A stretch of 64,000 nucleotides of DNA from Parabacteroides sp. PM6-13 (GCF_029892605.1 NZ_JARXWF010000002.1:62001-126000), one strand, 5' to 3'. Shown: positions 25,565 to 33,810, numbered from the stretch's first letter. The notes: generated from the letters alone by a model not told the origin. Translations and numbers: made by a program.

Positions 25565-26149
25565 TTAAATCTTAATTCCGTTAAAAACCAAATTGATAAC
25601 ATTGTCACGCCGCTTGATCCGCTGCTGAATCGTGTCGCCCATTACGCCCCGGATATAAGGCACCTCCAGCCCTTTCAGACTGTGGTGAAGCACCAAGGCG
25701 GTCACATCGGTATCCGGCATCTGAAAGACCCCTTCCCGTACCCCGTCGTCCAGGATCGTTTTGATGATATCGATCTCGCGCAGGTCGAAGTTCTTACGCA
25801 CCTTCTCCACCCGCCATATATCGCGGAAGAAGGTGGCACGGAGTGTTCCGTTCCGAAAAACAAGGGATTTGATCGTGTCCAGACGGGTATAGATGAAGTT
25901 GATCAGTTTCTCGTCGGCCGGCAGATCTTTCCCGGCAACATCGAGCAACATCATGTAGAGCTTGTTCAATTCCGACTCAACAACAGCCAGATAGACTTCG
26001 TTCTTATTTTTAAAATAGGTATAAAGGGTGCGGCGCCCTTTTTTCGAAGCGTGTGCAATATCGTTCATCGTCGTATTATCCACCCCCATACGGGCAAATA
26101 ATTGTCGAGCGACATCCACCAACATATCACGTGTCTTTGATACAGTCAT
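25565..26149 (-). CDS. TetR/AcrR family regulator next to fatty-acid genes
   Basis: 194 residues from MTVSKTRDMLVD. The N-terminal HTH covers about 8-50 (ARQLFARMGVDNTTMNDIAHA, then SKKGRRTLYTYFKNKNEVYLAV). A helical C-terminal domain has the WRVEKVRKNFDL region and DDGVREGVFQMPD. It is first of a TetR-KAS III-fabG run on the minus strand, so it probably regulates this lipid operon and itself (inference). The promoter at 26185 lies 36 bp upstream. Confidence 0.9.
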   Translation of the reverse strand: MTVSKTRDMLVDVARQLFARMGVDNTTMNDIAHASKKGRRTLYTYFKNKNEVYLAVVESELNKLYMMLLDVAGKDLPADEKLINFIYTRLDTIKSLVFRNGTLRATFFRDIWRVEKVRKNFDLREIDIIKTILDDGVREGVFQMPDTDVTALVLHHSLKGLEVPYIRGVMGDTIQQRIKRRDNVINLVFNGIKI

Positions 26150-26184
26150 AGGGTAAAATTGCACATTTTGTTTAAATCTGTGCG

Positions 26185-26192
26185 CAAAAGTA
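26185..26192 (-). promoter_or_regulatory. promoter for the TetR-KAS III-fabG run
   Basis: The minus strand reads TACTTTTG, with TTG at 26213-26215 giving a 20-bp spacer. Confidence 0.65.
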
Positions 26193-26264
26193 TGTATTCA
26201 CGAGCGAATAAGCAAGCCAAATGAAAAAAACTTACGATAATTTTGCATTATAGAAAAACATCCC

Positions 26265-26272
26265 TATCTTTG
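26265..26272 (+). promoter_or_regulatory. promoter for initiator tRNA
   Basis: TATCTTTG (-7) with TTTG at 26242-26245 and a 19-bp spacer is a near-ideal Bacteroidetes promoter. Confidence 0.8.
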
Positions 26273-26303
26273 CACTCGCAATCAGGAATGATTGCTACTA
26301 TAT

Positions 26304-26375
<72 letters not shown>

Positions 26376-26383
26376 CAAAATCG

Positions 26384-26413
26384 AAAGAGTCGCAAATTTG
26401 CGGCTCTTTTTTT
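26384..26413 (+). terminator. intrinsic terminator after tRNA-fMet
   Basis: AAAGAGTCGCAAA / TTTGCGGCTCTTT stem (one mismatch) running into TTTT. Confidence 0.85.
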
Positions 26414-26444
26414 GTATTTAAATGGGAGAAAGCGCGAGAGCAGC

Positions 26445-26460
26445 TTGCCGTTATCGGCAA
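26445..26460. promoter_or_regulatory. palindromic operator 1 of the HTH-Fic gene
   Basis: TTGCCGTTATCGGCAA has perfect 6-bp arms. Its first TTG sits 20 bp before the -7 box and so doubles as the -33 element. Confidence 0.7.
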
Positions 26461-26467
26461 AAACAGC

Positions 26468-26475
26468 TATATTTG
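26468..26475 (+). promoter_or_regulatory. -7 promoter element of the HTH-Fic gene
   Basis: TATATTTG lies between the two palindromes; the TTG at 26445-26447 gives a 20-bp spacer. Confidence 0.7.
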
Positions 26476-26495
26476 AGAGATAATTCAAATAAAAC

Positions 26496-26511
26496 TTGCC
26501 GATAACAGCAA
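26496..26511. promoter_or_regulatory. palindromic operator 2 of the HTH-Fic gene
   Basis: TTGCCGATAACAGCAA equals the reverse complement of operator 1 at 15 of 16 bases. The centres are 51 bp apart, close to five helical turns. It ends 12 bp before the start codon. Confidence 0.7.
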
Positions 26512-26523
26512 ATTCTTACATTT

Positions 26524-27411
26524 ATGCAGCATTTATCAGTCAGTCAATTTGCGGAAAAATGGGGCCTTCCCGAAAGAACGGTTCGCAATTATTGTGCGAC
26601 AGGAAAAATAAAAGGGGCTTTCCTAACAGGTAAAACATGGAATATACCAGAGGAGGCTCTTTTGCCACAAAAAAAGAGTAGTCGATTCAGTGATAATTTG
26701 CTGCTCAATGTCCTTAAAGAACAAAAGGATATGAAACTAAAAGGAGGCATTTACCATCGTACACAGATTGACTTAACCTACAACTCCAATCGTATTGAAG
26801 GAAGTAAACTAACAGAGGAACAAACGCGTTATATCTTCGAAACAAACACAATTGGGATAACCCATGAAGCGATTAATGTGGATGACATAATCGAAACATC
26901 CAACCACTTCCGCTGTATTGATCTGATTATAGAAAAGGCAAAATCAAAGTTAACCGAATCGTTTATAAAAGAGTTACACTATATACTTAAATCCAGCACT
27001 TCGGATAGCCGAAAAGAATGGTTCCAGGTAGGCGATTATAAGAAATTACCAAACGAAGTGGGGGGAATAAAAACATGCCCACCGGAAGAGATTCAAAACA
27101 CGATGAAAGAACTACTCAACAACTACCATTCTCGAAAGGACAAAGCGATTGAGGATATCATTGAGTTTCATTACAAATTTGAATCTATACACCCATTTCA
27201 AGACGGAAACGGGCGTATAGGGCGCCTTATCATGTTTAAGGAGTGCCTGGCCAATAACATAGTACCATTTATTATCGATGAAGATCTCAAATGGTTCTAT
27301 TATCGCGGATTGCAAGAATGGGAAAAAACACAAGGCTATCTAATTGACACCTGCCTGACAGCCCAAGACAGATACAAAGAGATACTTACCTATTTTAAGG
27401 TTGATTATTAG
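26524..27411 (+). CDS. HTH-Fic protein, AMPylase-type
   Basis: 295 residues. Residues 4-48 form a MerR/excisionase-like helix-turn-helix (SVSQFAEKWGLPERTVRNYC, then TGKTWNIPEEAL). The Fic domain has the complete active motif HPFQDGNGRIGR at 223-234. An N-terminal inhibitory helix carries S88-NRI-E92-G93, fitting the (S/T)xxxE(G/N) rule of class II Fic proteins. Such enzymes usually transfer AMP from ATP to a protein hydroxyl. The paired operators around the promoter suggest that the HTH autoregulates. It has no antitoxin partner gene, is more A/T-rich than its neighbours, and follows tRNA-fMet, which hints at acquisition. Confidence 0.92.
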   Translation: MQHLSVSQFAEKWGLPERTVRNYCATGKIKGAFLTGKTWNIPEEALLPQKKSSRFSDNLLLNVLKEQKDMKLKGGIYHRTQIDLTYNSNRIEGSKLTEEQTRYIFETNTIGITHEAINVDDIIETSNHFRCIDLIIEKAKSKLTESFIKELHYILKSSTSDSRKEWFQVGDYKKLPNEVGGIKTCPPEEIQNTMKELLNNYHSRKDKAIEDIIEFHYKFESIHPFQDGNGRIGRLIMFKECLANNIVPFIIDEDLKWFYYRGLQEWEKTQGYLIDTCLTAQDRYKEILTYFKVDY

Positions 27412-27478
27412 ATATAAGCTAATCAAATCAGCTTCATCTCAAAGCCTTTTTTGATGATTGCTTTTTATATCAACAATA

Positions 27479-27703
27479 GTATAAGCAGACAGACCGGGAT
27501 CACGGTAACGGCTCCCGACATTGAATTAGGTGATATTGTATATCAGCAACCTTACTGCCGGAGAAACCTGGTCGGTATATACCCTTTCCGGTATTCTTGT
27601 CTATCAAGGCATTGCCGGAAGCAATGATGTGAAAGTAAATCTATCTACCCGGGGAGTGTATATCATTAAGGCCGGCCTGAAAACGGGTAAGGCTCTTTAT
27701 TAA
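27479..27703 (+). pseudogene. decayed C-terminal fragment of a secreted Bacteroidetes protein
   Basis: One frame reads SISRQTGITVTAPDIELGDIVY up to about 27543. A shifted frame continues as SNLTAGETWSVYTLSGILVY and NLSTRGVYIIKAGLKTGKALY, stopping at 27701. The tail looks like the C-terminal beta domain with a GVYIIK-type strand found on secreted Bacteroidetes proteins. No start codon or N-terminal part remains, and there is a frameshift near 27542. The remainder of the 334-bp space between the Fic and NIPSNAP genes holds nothing recognisable. Confidence 0.6.
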
Positions 27704-27745
27704 AAAGGGCCTCAACCGTTCAGGTTATACAAACCGAATAGCCCC

Positions 27746-28519
27746 CTACAACGCGGAATAGGCCAATGGGGTGAGTAGGATGCTCTTGTTGGCAGTGGCA
27801 GTATGGGCATATTCGGGTAGTCCTTTGATGCGTTGCCAGTCGGGGTGGATGCCGAACTGACGCCAGGCTTCCGTGCGGGCTTCAACATTTTTATACCAGG
27901 TGAGGTAGATCAAGGCCGGCATACGGGGACCGGCCAGTATGTTCCCGTAGCAGACCGAATTAATGCCTGTTTTATCGAAAATGTCGATTTCATCCTTATT
28001 AAACATCGCCACCTTTCGGCGGTTAGCCTCTTCGTTGGGACTCCAGTAGAGGCGGATTTCAAACAAGCCACGTTCTTTTTCCGGAAGCCGGTGAACAGGG
28101 ATCTTGTCGAATGCCTCGCATAGGAACGTTTCCATGTTTTCATAAATAGGATTTGGCGCTGTTTGCTCGTAGAAAGGTTGTGCTTTTTCCCGGAAGGAGG
28201 TGTCTGTCCATATACCCTCTTTAACCTGCAGGTAGGTGGCCATGTCGGGGTAGATAAACAGATAATAACGCATATCTTTCTCTCCTTTTTGATGAGGAGC
28301 AAAAGCGCCCACCTTGATGCCGAAGCGCTTGAAGGCAGGGATGAACGTGTCCCGGTAGAAGGCATCCAACCGATCGCCTTCGCCTTTCAGCGTATAGAAA
28401 CGCCATTCGTAAATCTCTTTGCTATCGGCTTTCTTGGCCGGGGTGGATGAACTCCAACTTTTAACAGCCGGTATAAAGGCTAACGCACCGGCGGTTTTTA
28501 CAAATCTTCTTCTTTTCAT
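27746..28519 (-). CDS. NIPSNAP family protein with Tat-like signal
   Basis: 257 residues. The N-terminus MKRRRFVKTAGALAFIPAV has a twin-arginine-like signal (RRRFVK). Two ferredoxin-like NIPSNAP repeats follow: YEWRFYTLKGEGDRLDAFYR, then RYYLFIYPDMATY; and FEIRLYWSPNEEANRRKVAM, then PALIYLTWYKNVEARTEAW. The family function is unclear. A similar arrangement occurs near sugar-degradation genes in Bacteroidetes, and a pectate lyase is divergent here. A candidate promoter lies at 28563. Confidence 0.88.
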   Translation of the reverse strand: MKRRRFVKTAGALAFIPAVKSWSSSTPAKKADSKEIYEWRFYTLKGEGDRLDAFYRDTFIPAFKRFGIKVGAFAPHQKGEKDMRYYLFIYPDMATYLQVKEGIWTDTSFREKAQPFYEQTAPNPIYENMETFLCEAFDKIPVHRLPEKERGLFEIRLYWSPNEEANRRKVAMFNKDEIDIFDKTGINSVCYGNILAGPRMPALIYLTWYKNVEARTEAWRQFGIHPDWQRIKGLPEYAHTATANKSILLTPLAYSAL

Positions 28520-28562
28520 GGTCTTTACAAATTTGTTTTAGAGAGTCGAATTATATCGGAAC

Positions 28563-28570
28563 CAAAGATA
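28563..28570 (-). promoter_or_regulatory. candidate -7 element for the NIPSNAP gene
   Basis: The minus strand reads TATCTTTG, 44 bp upstream of the start. No -33 is evident. Confidence 0.45.
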
Positions 28571-28663
28571 AACATATAAGAAGAATTATGTCTCTTTGAA
28601 TGATAAATAGGATTACATTTACAGCCAATAAATATAAAGTCTTTTTATCGAAATAATAGGATT

Positions 28664-29767
28664 ATGAAACGAGTGAATAAATCAAACGGGCGACAGGGCG
28701 GCTGGCTATTTGTCTTTTTTATATTGGCGATCTGTTCGTTTTCCTTGACAGCGCAACAAGGTGTAGAGAAACAAAACAGGCTACGGGAAACCGATCAGGC
28801 GTTTTTCCAAACCGAGGAGGCACGCCGTATTGGCGATCAATTGCTCCTCTATCAGCGGGCTACCGGTGGGTGGCCCAAGAATATTGATATGACCCGGGAG
28901 CTGAGCGAGGAAGAGCGTGAGCAGCTCTTGAAAGAACAGGGTCGACGCGATGACTCGACCATCGATAACAACGCGACCACGATGCAAATGATCTACCTGG
29001 CTCGCTTATATCAACAAACCGGGGAAGCGCGCTACCGGGAGGCTTTTCGCCGAGGGGTCGAATATCTCTTGAGCGGTCAGTATGCCAATGGCGGGTGGCC
29101 TCAGTTCTGGCCGGAGACACGCGGTTACCAAGTCGCCATTACCTACAACGATGATGCGATTGTGAACATCCTATTCCTATTCCGCGACATGATGAGCGGC
29201 CAATCGCCTTACGACGGCGACCTGTTTGATGAAGCTCTTTTGCAGCGCCTATCGGATTCCTTCGACAGAGGCATTGCTTGCATCCTGAAAACACAGATCG
29301 TCGTAGCGGGAGAACCCACCATCTGGTGTCAACAGCACGATCGCGAAACCCTGCTGCCCACGTCGGCGCGCAGCTATGAGCTTCCCTCCTACTGCTCGCA
29401 AGAGAGTGCCGCGATTGTCGATCTACTGATGAGCCTCCCCCACCCGGACACGTCGGTCAAAAAAGCCATCATCGGAGCCATGAAATGGTTCGACACCTAC
29501 AAACTGACCGGAATGCGCTACGAACGGGGCGTGATGATCGATGGAGAACGAACCGTCCGCTTAGTCGAAGATCCCGAAGCGGGTCCGATATGGGCACGGT
29601 TTTACGATCTGGAAAAGGTCGAACCTTTTGTTTGCGACCGCGACGGCATACCCCGAAAGCACCTGGAGGAGATTGGCAGCGAACGCCGTAATGGGTATAG
29701 CTGGTACAACAGTCGACCGACCAGATTATACCCTCTTTACGAGAATTGGCGGAAGCAATATGAATAG
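28664..29767 (+). CDS. secreted pectate lyase (PL10-like)
   Basis: 367 residues. The signal peptide ends near SLTAQQ. The alpha/alpha-toroid fold of family 10 pectate lyases is indicated by LYQRATGGWPKNIDM, STIDNNATTMQMIYLARLY, GQYANGGWPQFWPE, GYQVAITYNDDAIVNIL, KTQIVVAGEPTIWCQQHD and RSYELPSYCSQESAAIV. It cleaves polygalacturonate by beta-elimination in the periplasm or outside. No SusC/SusD pair is adjacent, so it is not part of a visible polysaccharide utilisation locus. Confidence 0.9.
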   Translation: MKRVNKSNGRQGGWLFVFFILAICSFSLTAQQGVEKQNRLRETDQAFFQTEEARRIGDQLLLYQRATGGWPKNIDMTRELSEEEREQLLKEQGRRDDSTIDNNATTMQMIYLARLYQQTGEARYREAFRRGVEYLLSGQYANGGWPQFWPETRGYQVAITYNDDAIVNILFLFRDMMSGQSPYDGDLFDEALLQRLSDSFDRGIACILKTQIVVAGEPTIWCQQHDRETLLPTSARSYELPSYCSQESAAIVDLLMSLPHPDTSVKKAIIGAMKWFDTYKLTGMRYERGVMIDGERTVRLVEDPEAGPIWARFYDLEKVEPFVCDRDGIPRKHLEEIGSERRNGYSWYNSRPTRLYPLYENWRKQYE

Positions 29768-29799
29768 GATGTGAGGCTCTTTTGGGAGGACAAAAAAAA

Positions 29800-29839
29800 T
29801 TCTCACCCGCGTGAGAATTTTTTCTCACGCGGGTGAGAA
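29800..29839. repeat. inverted pair of 18-bp near-palindromes
   Basis: TTCTCACCCGCGTGAGAA at 29800-29817 and its exact reverse complement at 29822-29839 are separated by 4 bp and flanked by A-runs. Each copy is itself nearly palindromic, so either copy or the pair can fold. It may act as a terminator after the pectate lyase gene. Confidence 0.8.
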
Positions 29840-29881
29840 AAAAAATCGACAACAATCAAGAGGGATTTGAATGTACTAAAA

Positions 29882-29924
29882 AAGAGAGGCTGAACCTTGT
29901 TTTTGGGGTTCAGCCTCTCTTCTT
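29882..29924. terminator. bidirectional terminator between pectate lyase and galE
   Basis: AAGAGAGGCTGAACC / GGTTCAGCCTCTCTT is a perfect 15-bp stem with A- and T-rich flanks on both sides. It serves the convergent galE transcript and probably the plus strand too. Confidence 0.85.
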
Positions 29925-29940
29925 TTGATAGTATAGTATC

Positions 29941-30975
29941 TTATTGAATACCTTTTTCGCGCAGGCGTTTTTGCCAGTTCCAGGCAGTGATCAGGGTATC
30001 TTCAACGGTCTCTTTAGCCGTCCAACCCAATACGTTGTTGGCATGTTCGGGGTTGGCCCATACTTTTTCGATATCGCCTTCGCGGCGGGCTACGATCTTG
30101 TAGGGTACCTTTACGCCCGTTCCGGCTTCAAAGGCATGGAGCAGTTCCAAAACCGAAACGCCACGTCCTGTTCCCAGGTTGAACACCTCCAGTTTGTCTT
30201 CCGATTTGTTTTCCAACATGCGATCCATAGCAATCACGTGCGCCTTTGCCAAGTCGACCACATTGATATAGTCGCGGATACAAGAGCCGTCAGGGGTGTT
30301 GTAATCGTCGCCAAATACGCTTAGTTCCTGGCGGATACCCATGGCAGTCTGTGTCACGAAGGGCACCAGGTTTTGTGGCACACCGTTCGGCAACTCGCCG
30401 ATCTCTGCCGACGGATGCGCTCCGATCGGATTGAAATAACGAAGGATAATGCTCTTAAAAGGCAGTTCGGCATAGATCGCGTCGCGGATGATCTCTTCGT
30501 TGATCTGCTTGGTGTTTCCGTAAGGCGACAGCGCCGGCTTGATAGGAGCATCTTCTGTTACGGGAAGAATATCAGGCTGTCCGTAAACCGTACAAGAGGA
30601 AGAGAATACGATTCCCTTGATATCGAACTCAGGCATCAGATCCAAGAGATTGACTAAGGTCACGATGTTGTTACGGTAATAAAGCAACGGCTTGTGCACA
30701 GACTCGCCAACGGCTTTACTGGCTGCGAAGTGAATAATGCCCTGGATACCCGGGTTCGATTTCAACACATCACGCAGCCCCTCTTTGTCATTCAAGTCAA
30801 GTTTGGCAAACACAGGGCGAATGCCGGTAATTTTCTCAATACCATCCAACACTTCGATGTTGGAGTTCGACAGGTTGTCGATAATAACCACTTCGTAGCC
30901 GGCATTTTGCAGTTCCACGACGGTGTGCGAGCCAATGTAACCGGTTCCTCCTGTTACTAAAATTTTTTTCTTCAT
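29941..30975 (-). CDS. galE: UDP-glucose 4-epimerase
   Basis: 344 residues. It is a short-chain dehydrogenase-like epimerase interconverting UDP-glucose and UDP-galactose. The NAD loop TGGTGYIG is at 8-15, the SSSC segment at about 125-128, and the catalytic Tyr152-x3-Lys156 lies in SPYGNTKQ. Later motifs are RYFNPIGAHPS and FNLGTGRGVSVLEL. It lies 33 bp downstream of rnfA and may be read from the rnf transcript. No TAnnTTTG was seen in that gap. Confidence 0.96.
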   Translation of the reverse strand: MKKKILVTGGTGYIGSHTVVELQNAGYEVVIIDNLSNSNIEVLDGIEKITGIRPVFAKLDLNDKEGLRDVLKSNPGIQGIIHFAASKAVGESVHKPLLYYRNNIVTLVNLLDLMPEFDIKGIVFSSSCTVYGQPDILPVTEDAPIKPALSPYGNTKQINEEIIRDAIYAELPFKSIILRYFNPIGAHPSAEIGELPNGVPQNLVPFVTQTAMGIRQELSVFGDDYNTPDGSCIRDYINVVDLAKAHVIAMDRMLENKSEDKLEVFNLGTGRGVSVLELLHAFEAGTGVKVPYKIVARREGDIEKVWANPEHANNVLGWTAKETVEDTLITAWNWQKRLREKGIQ

Positions 30976-31008
30976 TTTGGTTGTTTTTTTGAAAATCGTT
31001 ACAGTCGT

Positions 31009-31581
31009 TTAGACAATACCGGAGAAACCCATAAAAGCCATTGCCAGCAAACCGGCGGTAATCAAGGCGATAGGAATACCTTTCAAGCCTTTTGGCAAGT
31101 GAGTCATTTCCAGTTGTTCTCTAATACCTGCAAAGATAATCAAAGCCAAGGCAAATCCAATGGCTGTCGACACCGCATAAACAATTGCCTGTAATAAATT
31201 ATAGTCTTTCTGAATAACCAAAATAGCCACCCCAAGCACACAGCAGTTGGTGGTAATCAAAGGAAGAAACACACCCAACGCCTGGTAAAGAGAGGGAGAA
31301 ACTTTTTTCAAAACGATTTCCATCAACTGCACCAAAGCGGCAATCACCAGAATAAAAGCGATTGTTTGCATATAACCCAGGCCATAGGCATCCAAGACAT
31401 ATTTTTGTATCAGGAAGGTCACCAGGGTAGCTATCGTCAACACAAAGGTCACAGCGGCACCCATACCGGCAGCCGTGCTCACTTTCTTCGATACGCCTAA
31501 GAAGGGGCAAATACCAAGGAATTGTGCCAATACCACATTATTAACAAAAACCGCGGCGATAAATATCAATATATATTCCAT
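31009..31581 (-). CDS. rnfA: Rnf complex subunit RnfA
   Basis: 190 residues with six membrane helices. The conserved cysteines Cys25 (LGICPFLG) and Cys113/114 (TTNCCVLG) match those holding a membrane [2Fe-2S] cluster with RnfE in Rnf/Nqr complexes. It is a core subunit of the ferredoxin:NAD+ oxidoreductase that pumps Na+ or H+. It is the last gene of the rnf operon, 18 bp after rnfE. Confidence 0.96.
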   Translation of the reverse strand: MEYILIFIAAVFVNNVVLAQFLGICPFLGVSKKVSTAAGMGAAVTFVLTIATLVTFLIQKYVLDAYGLGYMQTIAFILVIAALVQLMEIVLKKVSPSLYQALGVFLPLITTNCCVLGVAILVIQKDYNLLQAIVYAVSTAIGFALALIIFAGIREQLEMTHLPKGLKGIPIALITAGLLAMAFMGFSGIV

Positions 31582-31599
31582 AACAGATCTGTTTCAGTA

Positions 31600-32187
31600 T
31601 TACACTTTACGAATTTTGTTCACAAGAGCGATCAGGTAGCCCAAAGCGATAAACGCGCCCGGAGCCAATACGAAGATCAACGCACCGTATTCTTCCGGCA
31701 TCAACGTCAGATTAAAGAGTTTGCCGGTTCCCAGCAGTTCGCGGATACCACCCAAGAGGGTCAATGCCAAGGTAAAGCCAAGGCCTATTCCGATCCCGTC
31801 TAAGGTAGAGGAGAAGACGGAGTTCTTAGCCGCGAAGGCTTCGGCACGTCCCAGAATGATACAGTTCACCACGATCAGCGGAATAAAGATCCCTAAGCTC
31901 GCGTACAAGGCAGGCACGTAGGCCTCCATACACATCTGCAATACGGTCACGAAGGTAGCGATCACCACAATGTAGGCAGGGATACGCACCTGGTCCGGGA
32001 TTAGGTTTTTCAGGGCTGATATAACCGTATTGGTACATATCAACACAAAGGTGGTTGCCAGTCCCATACCCAATCCGTTGATAGCGGAAGAGGTGGTTCC
32101 CAAGGTGGGACACATGCCTAACAATAATACAAAAATCGGGTTCTCCCGGAGAATGCCGTTTGTTAATATCTTTACTTTATTATTCAT
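31600..32187 (-). CDS. rnfE: Rnf complex subunit RnfE
   Basis: 195 residues from MNNKVKILTNGILRENP; the open frame extends 30 residues further into rnfG, but that part is shadow sequence. Six membrane helices carry Cys26 (LGMCPTLG) and Cys109 (VVNCIILGRAEA), the counterparts of RnfA. The start lies within the last bases of rnfG, so the two overlap by 8 bp and are translationally coupled. Confidence 0.95.
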   Translation of the reverse strand: MNNKVKILTNGILRENPIFVLLLGMCPTLGTTSSAINGLGMGLATTFVLICTNTVISALKNLIPDQVRIPAYIVVIATFVTVLQMCMEAYVPALYASLGIFIPLIVVNCIILGRAEAFAAKNSVFSSTLDGIGIGLGFTLALTLLGGIRELLGTGKLFNLTLMPEEYGALIFVLAPGAFIALGYLIALVNKIRKV

Positions 32188-32854
32188 TTTCGCCTCCTTC
32201 CTCGGTTGTCTCTGTTGTTTCTGTTGCTTCGGTGGTCGCGTCAGTGGCTGTTTCTGTTGTAGCGCCTGTCGCGGCATCAGTTCCTCTATAAGCGCTGTAT
32301 GCCCGGTTTATGGTCTGCAAAAAGGCGCGGCTGGTGATGGTTGATGCCGTAATAGCATCCACATCGCCACCATCTTTCGTCACCGTCAGATTGCCCTCTG
32401 CCAGGGAACGGCCGATCACACTTTGTTTGTTCTTATCCGTACGGAACCATTCCTGCATTTTCGATCCGAGTCCCGGCGTCTCCGCGTGTTGCAATACCGA
32501 ATAGTTCAGTAGTTTTCCGTCTGCATCGAATCCGACAATCACACGGATCTCTCCACCGAATCCATTCATCGTGAAGCTCTCCACCGCTACGCCGACCGAC
32601 TGTCCGCCTTGGGTGGCCGGATAGATCAATAAGGAATCGCCATCGGAAGTTACCGCTTTATAGGCTTCGTCCAGCGGGCTATTATCGAAATCGGGTGTCA
32701 CTTCTTTGATCGCATTCTCCAAAGCTGCCGCTTTCGAGAGAGCTATCGGTCCGGATGTCTGCTGATTGACCGTAGCAAGTACACCTGCCGCGCACATACA
32801 AATAATCGTAAGCGACAGGAGCATATTGGGTAATGTAGATTTCAGTTTGGCCAT
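32180..32854 (-). CDS. rnfG: Rnf complex FMN-binding subunit RnfG
   Basis: 224 residues. One N-terminal membrane helix precedes a periplasmic FMN-binding domain. The flavinylation site is in DAITASTITSRAF, where the acceptor Thr normally sits in a SGAT-like context; here Ser precedes it. Beyond the fold is a tail of about 34 residues almost entirely of Thr, Glu, Ala and Gly, which is unusual. The covalent FMN requires ApbE, not seen in the window. It lies 2 bp from rnfD. Confidence 0.93.
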   Translation of the reverse strand: MAKLKSTLPNMLLSLTIICMCAAGVLATVNQQTSGPIALSKAAALENAIKEVTPDFDNSPLDEAYKAVTSDGDSLLIYPATQGGQSVGVAVESFTMNGFGGEIRVIVGFDADGKLLNYSVLQHAETPGLGSKMQEWFRTDKNKQSVIGRSLAEGNLTVTKDGGDVDAITASTITSRAFLQTINRAYSAYRGTDAATGATTETATDATTEATETTETTEEGGENE

Positions 32855-32856
32855 CG

Positions 32857-33810
32857 TTAGTTTCCTCCGAAATGTTTAGGTTTGACATAGGTGTTGATCA
32901 ATGGCGTAAAGGCATTCATGATCAGGATCGCGAACGACATCCCCTCGGGATAGGCGCCGAAAAGACGGATCACCGTGGTCAAGATACCGATTCCGACACC
33001 ATAGATAAGCATTCCTTTCTTACTCATCGGCGAAGTCACATAGTCGGTTGCCATAAAGATCGCACCCAACAAGAGTCCACCGGACAACAGATGAACCAAC
33101 GGATTGGCAAACTCTGCCGGATTCACAAGATGGAGAATACCGGTAAACAGGAAAACTGTACCCAGGATAGAGACCGGAATATGCCAGGAGATAATGCGGC
33201 GCACCCACATAAAGATCAAGCCCAATAACAGGGCAATGGCGCCAATCTCACCCAGGCTACCACCCCGTTCGCCGATCAACATCTGCGTATAGGTAGGCAG
33301 GTCACCGCTTCCGCTCTTCAGCATGGTCAGAATGGTCGCGCCGGTTTCGACGTCGGTGTAGTTCATTGACATCACCTCCGGAACAGGCCAGGTGGTCATC
33401 TGTGCCGGAAAAGAGATCAACAGGAACACACGTCCTACCAGAGCCGGATTGAAAATATTGTTTCCCAAACCTCCGAACGACATCTTACCGATGCCTATCG
33501 CCGCCAGCGCACCGATCACGATGATCCAGACCGGGAGGTTAGAGGGAAGATTAAACGCTAATAAAAGACCGGTTAACAAAGCGGATCCGTCCCAAAGGGT
33601 CGGTTCTTTCTTCATCAGGAACTTCTGGATCAGAAATTCAAACAACATACAGGAAACGACAGAGACAAGCGTTACGACCAAGGCGCCCACTCCAAAGAAA
33701 TAGAGCGACACGAGAAAAGCCGGAACCAAGGCGATCAGCACCCCGTACATGTTTTTGCTGACACTATCCCCACCATGAATGTGAGGCGATGGTGAAACGT
33801 ATAGATTCAT
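32857..33810 (-). CDS. rnfD: Rnf complex subunit RnfD
   Basis: 317 residues with about nine to ten membrane helices. Motifs are SPHIHGGDSV at the N-terminus, GKMSFGGLGNNIFNPALVGRVF, and FMATDYVTSPMSKKG, where the Thr after DYV is the usual covalent FMN site. The C-terminus NAFTPLINTYVKPKHFG is conserved. It forms the membrane electron path with RnfG and RnfA/E. A foldback repeat separates it from rnfC upstream. Confidence 0.96.
   Translation of the reverse strand: MNLYVSPSPHIHGGDSVSKNMYGVLIALVPAFLVSLYFFGVGALVVTLVSVVSCMLFEFLIQKFLMKKEPTLWDGSALLTGLLLAFNLPSNLPVWIIVIGALAAIGIGKMSFGGLGNNIFNPALVGRVFLLISFPAQMTTWPVPEVMSMNYTDVETGATILTMLKSGSGDLPTYTQMLIGERGGSLGEIGAIALLLGLIFMWVRRIISWHIPVSILGTVFLFTGILHLVNPAEFANPLVHLLSGGLLLGAIFMATDYVTSPMSKKGMLIYGVGIGILTTVIRLFGAYPEGMSFAILIMNAFTPLINTYVKPKHFGGN

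Noticed and set aside
32188-32277. Gln/Pro-rich N-terminal extension of RnfE
   Set aside because: It is an out-of-frame reading of the rnfG Thr/Glu tail; the RnfE family starts at MNNKVKIL.
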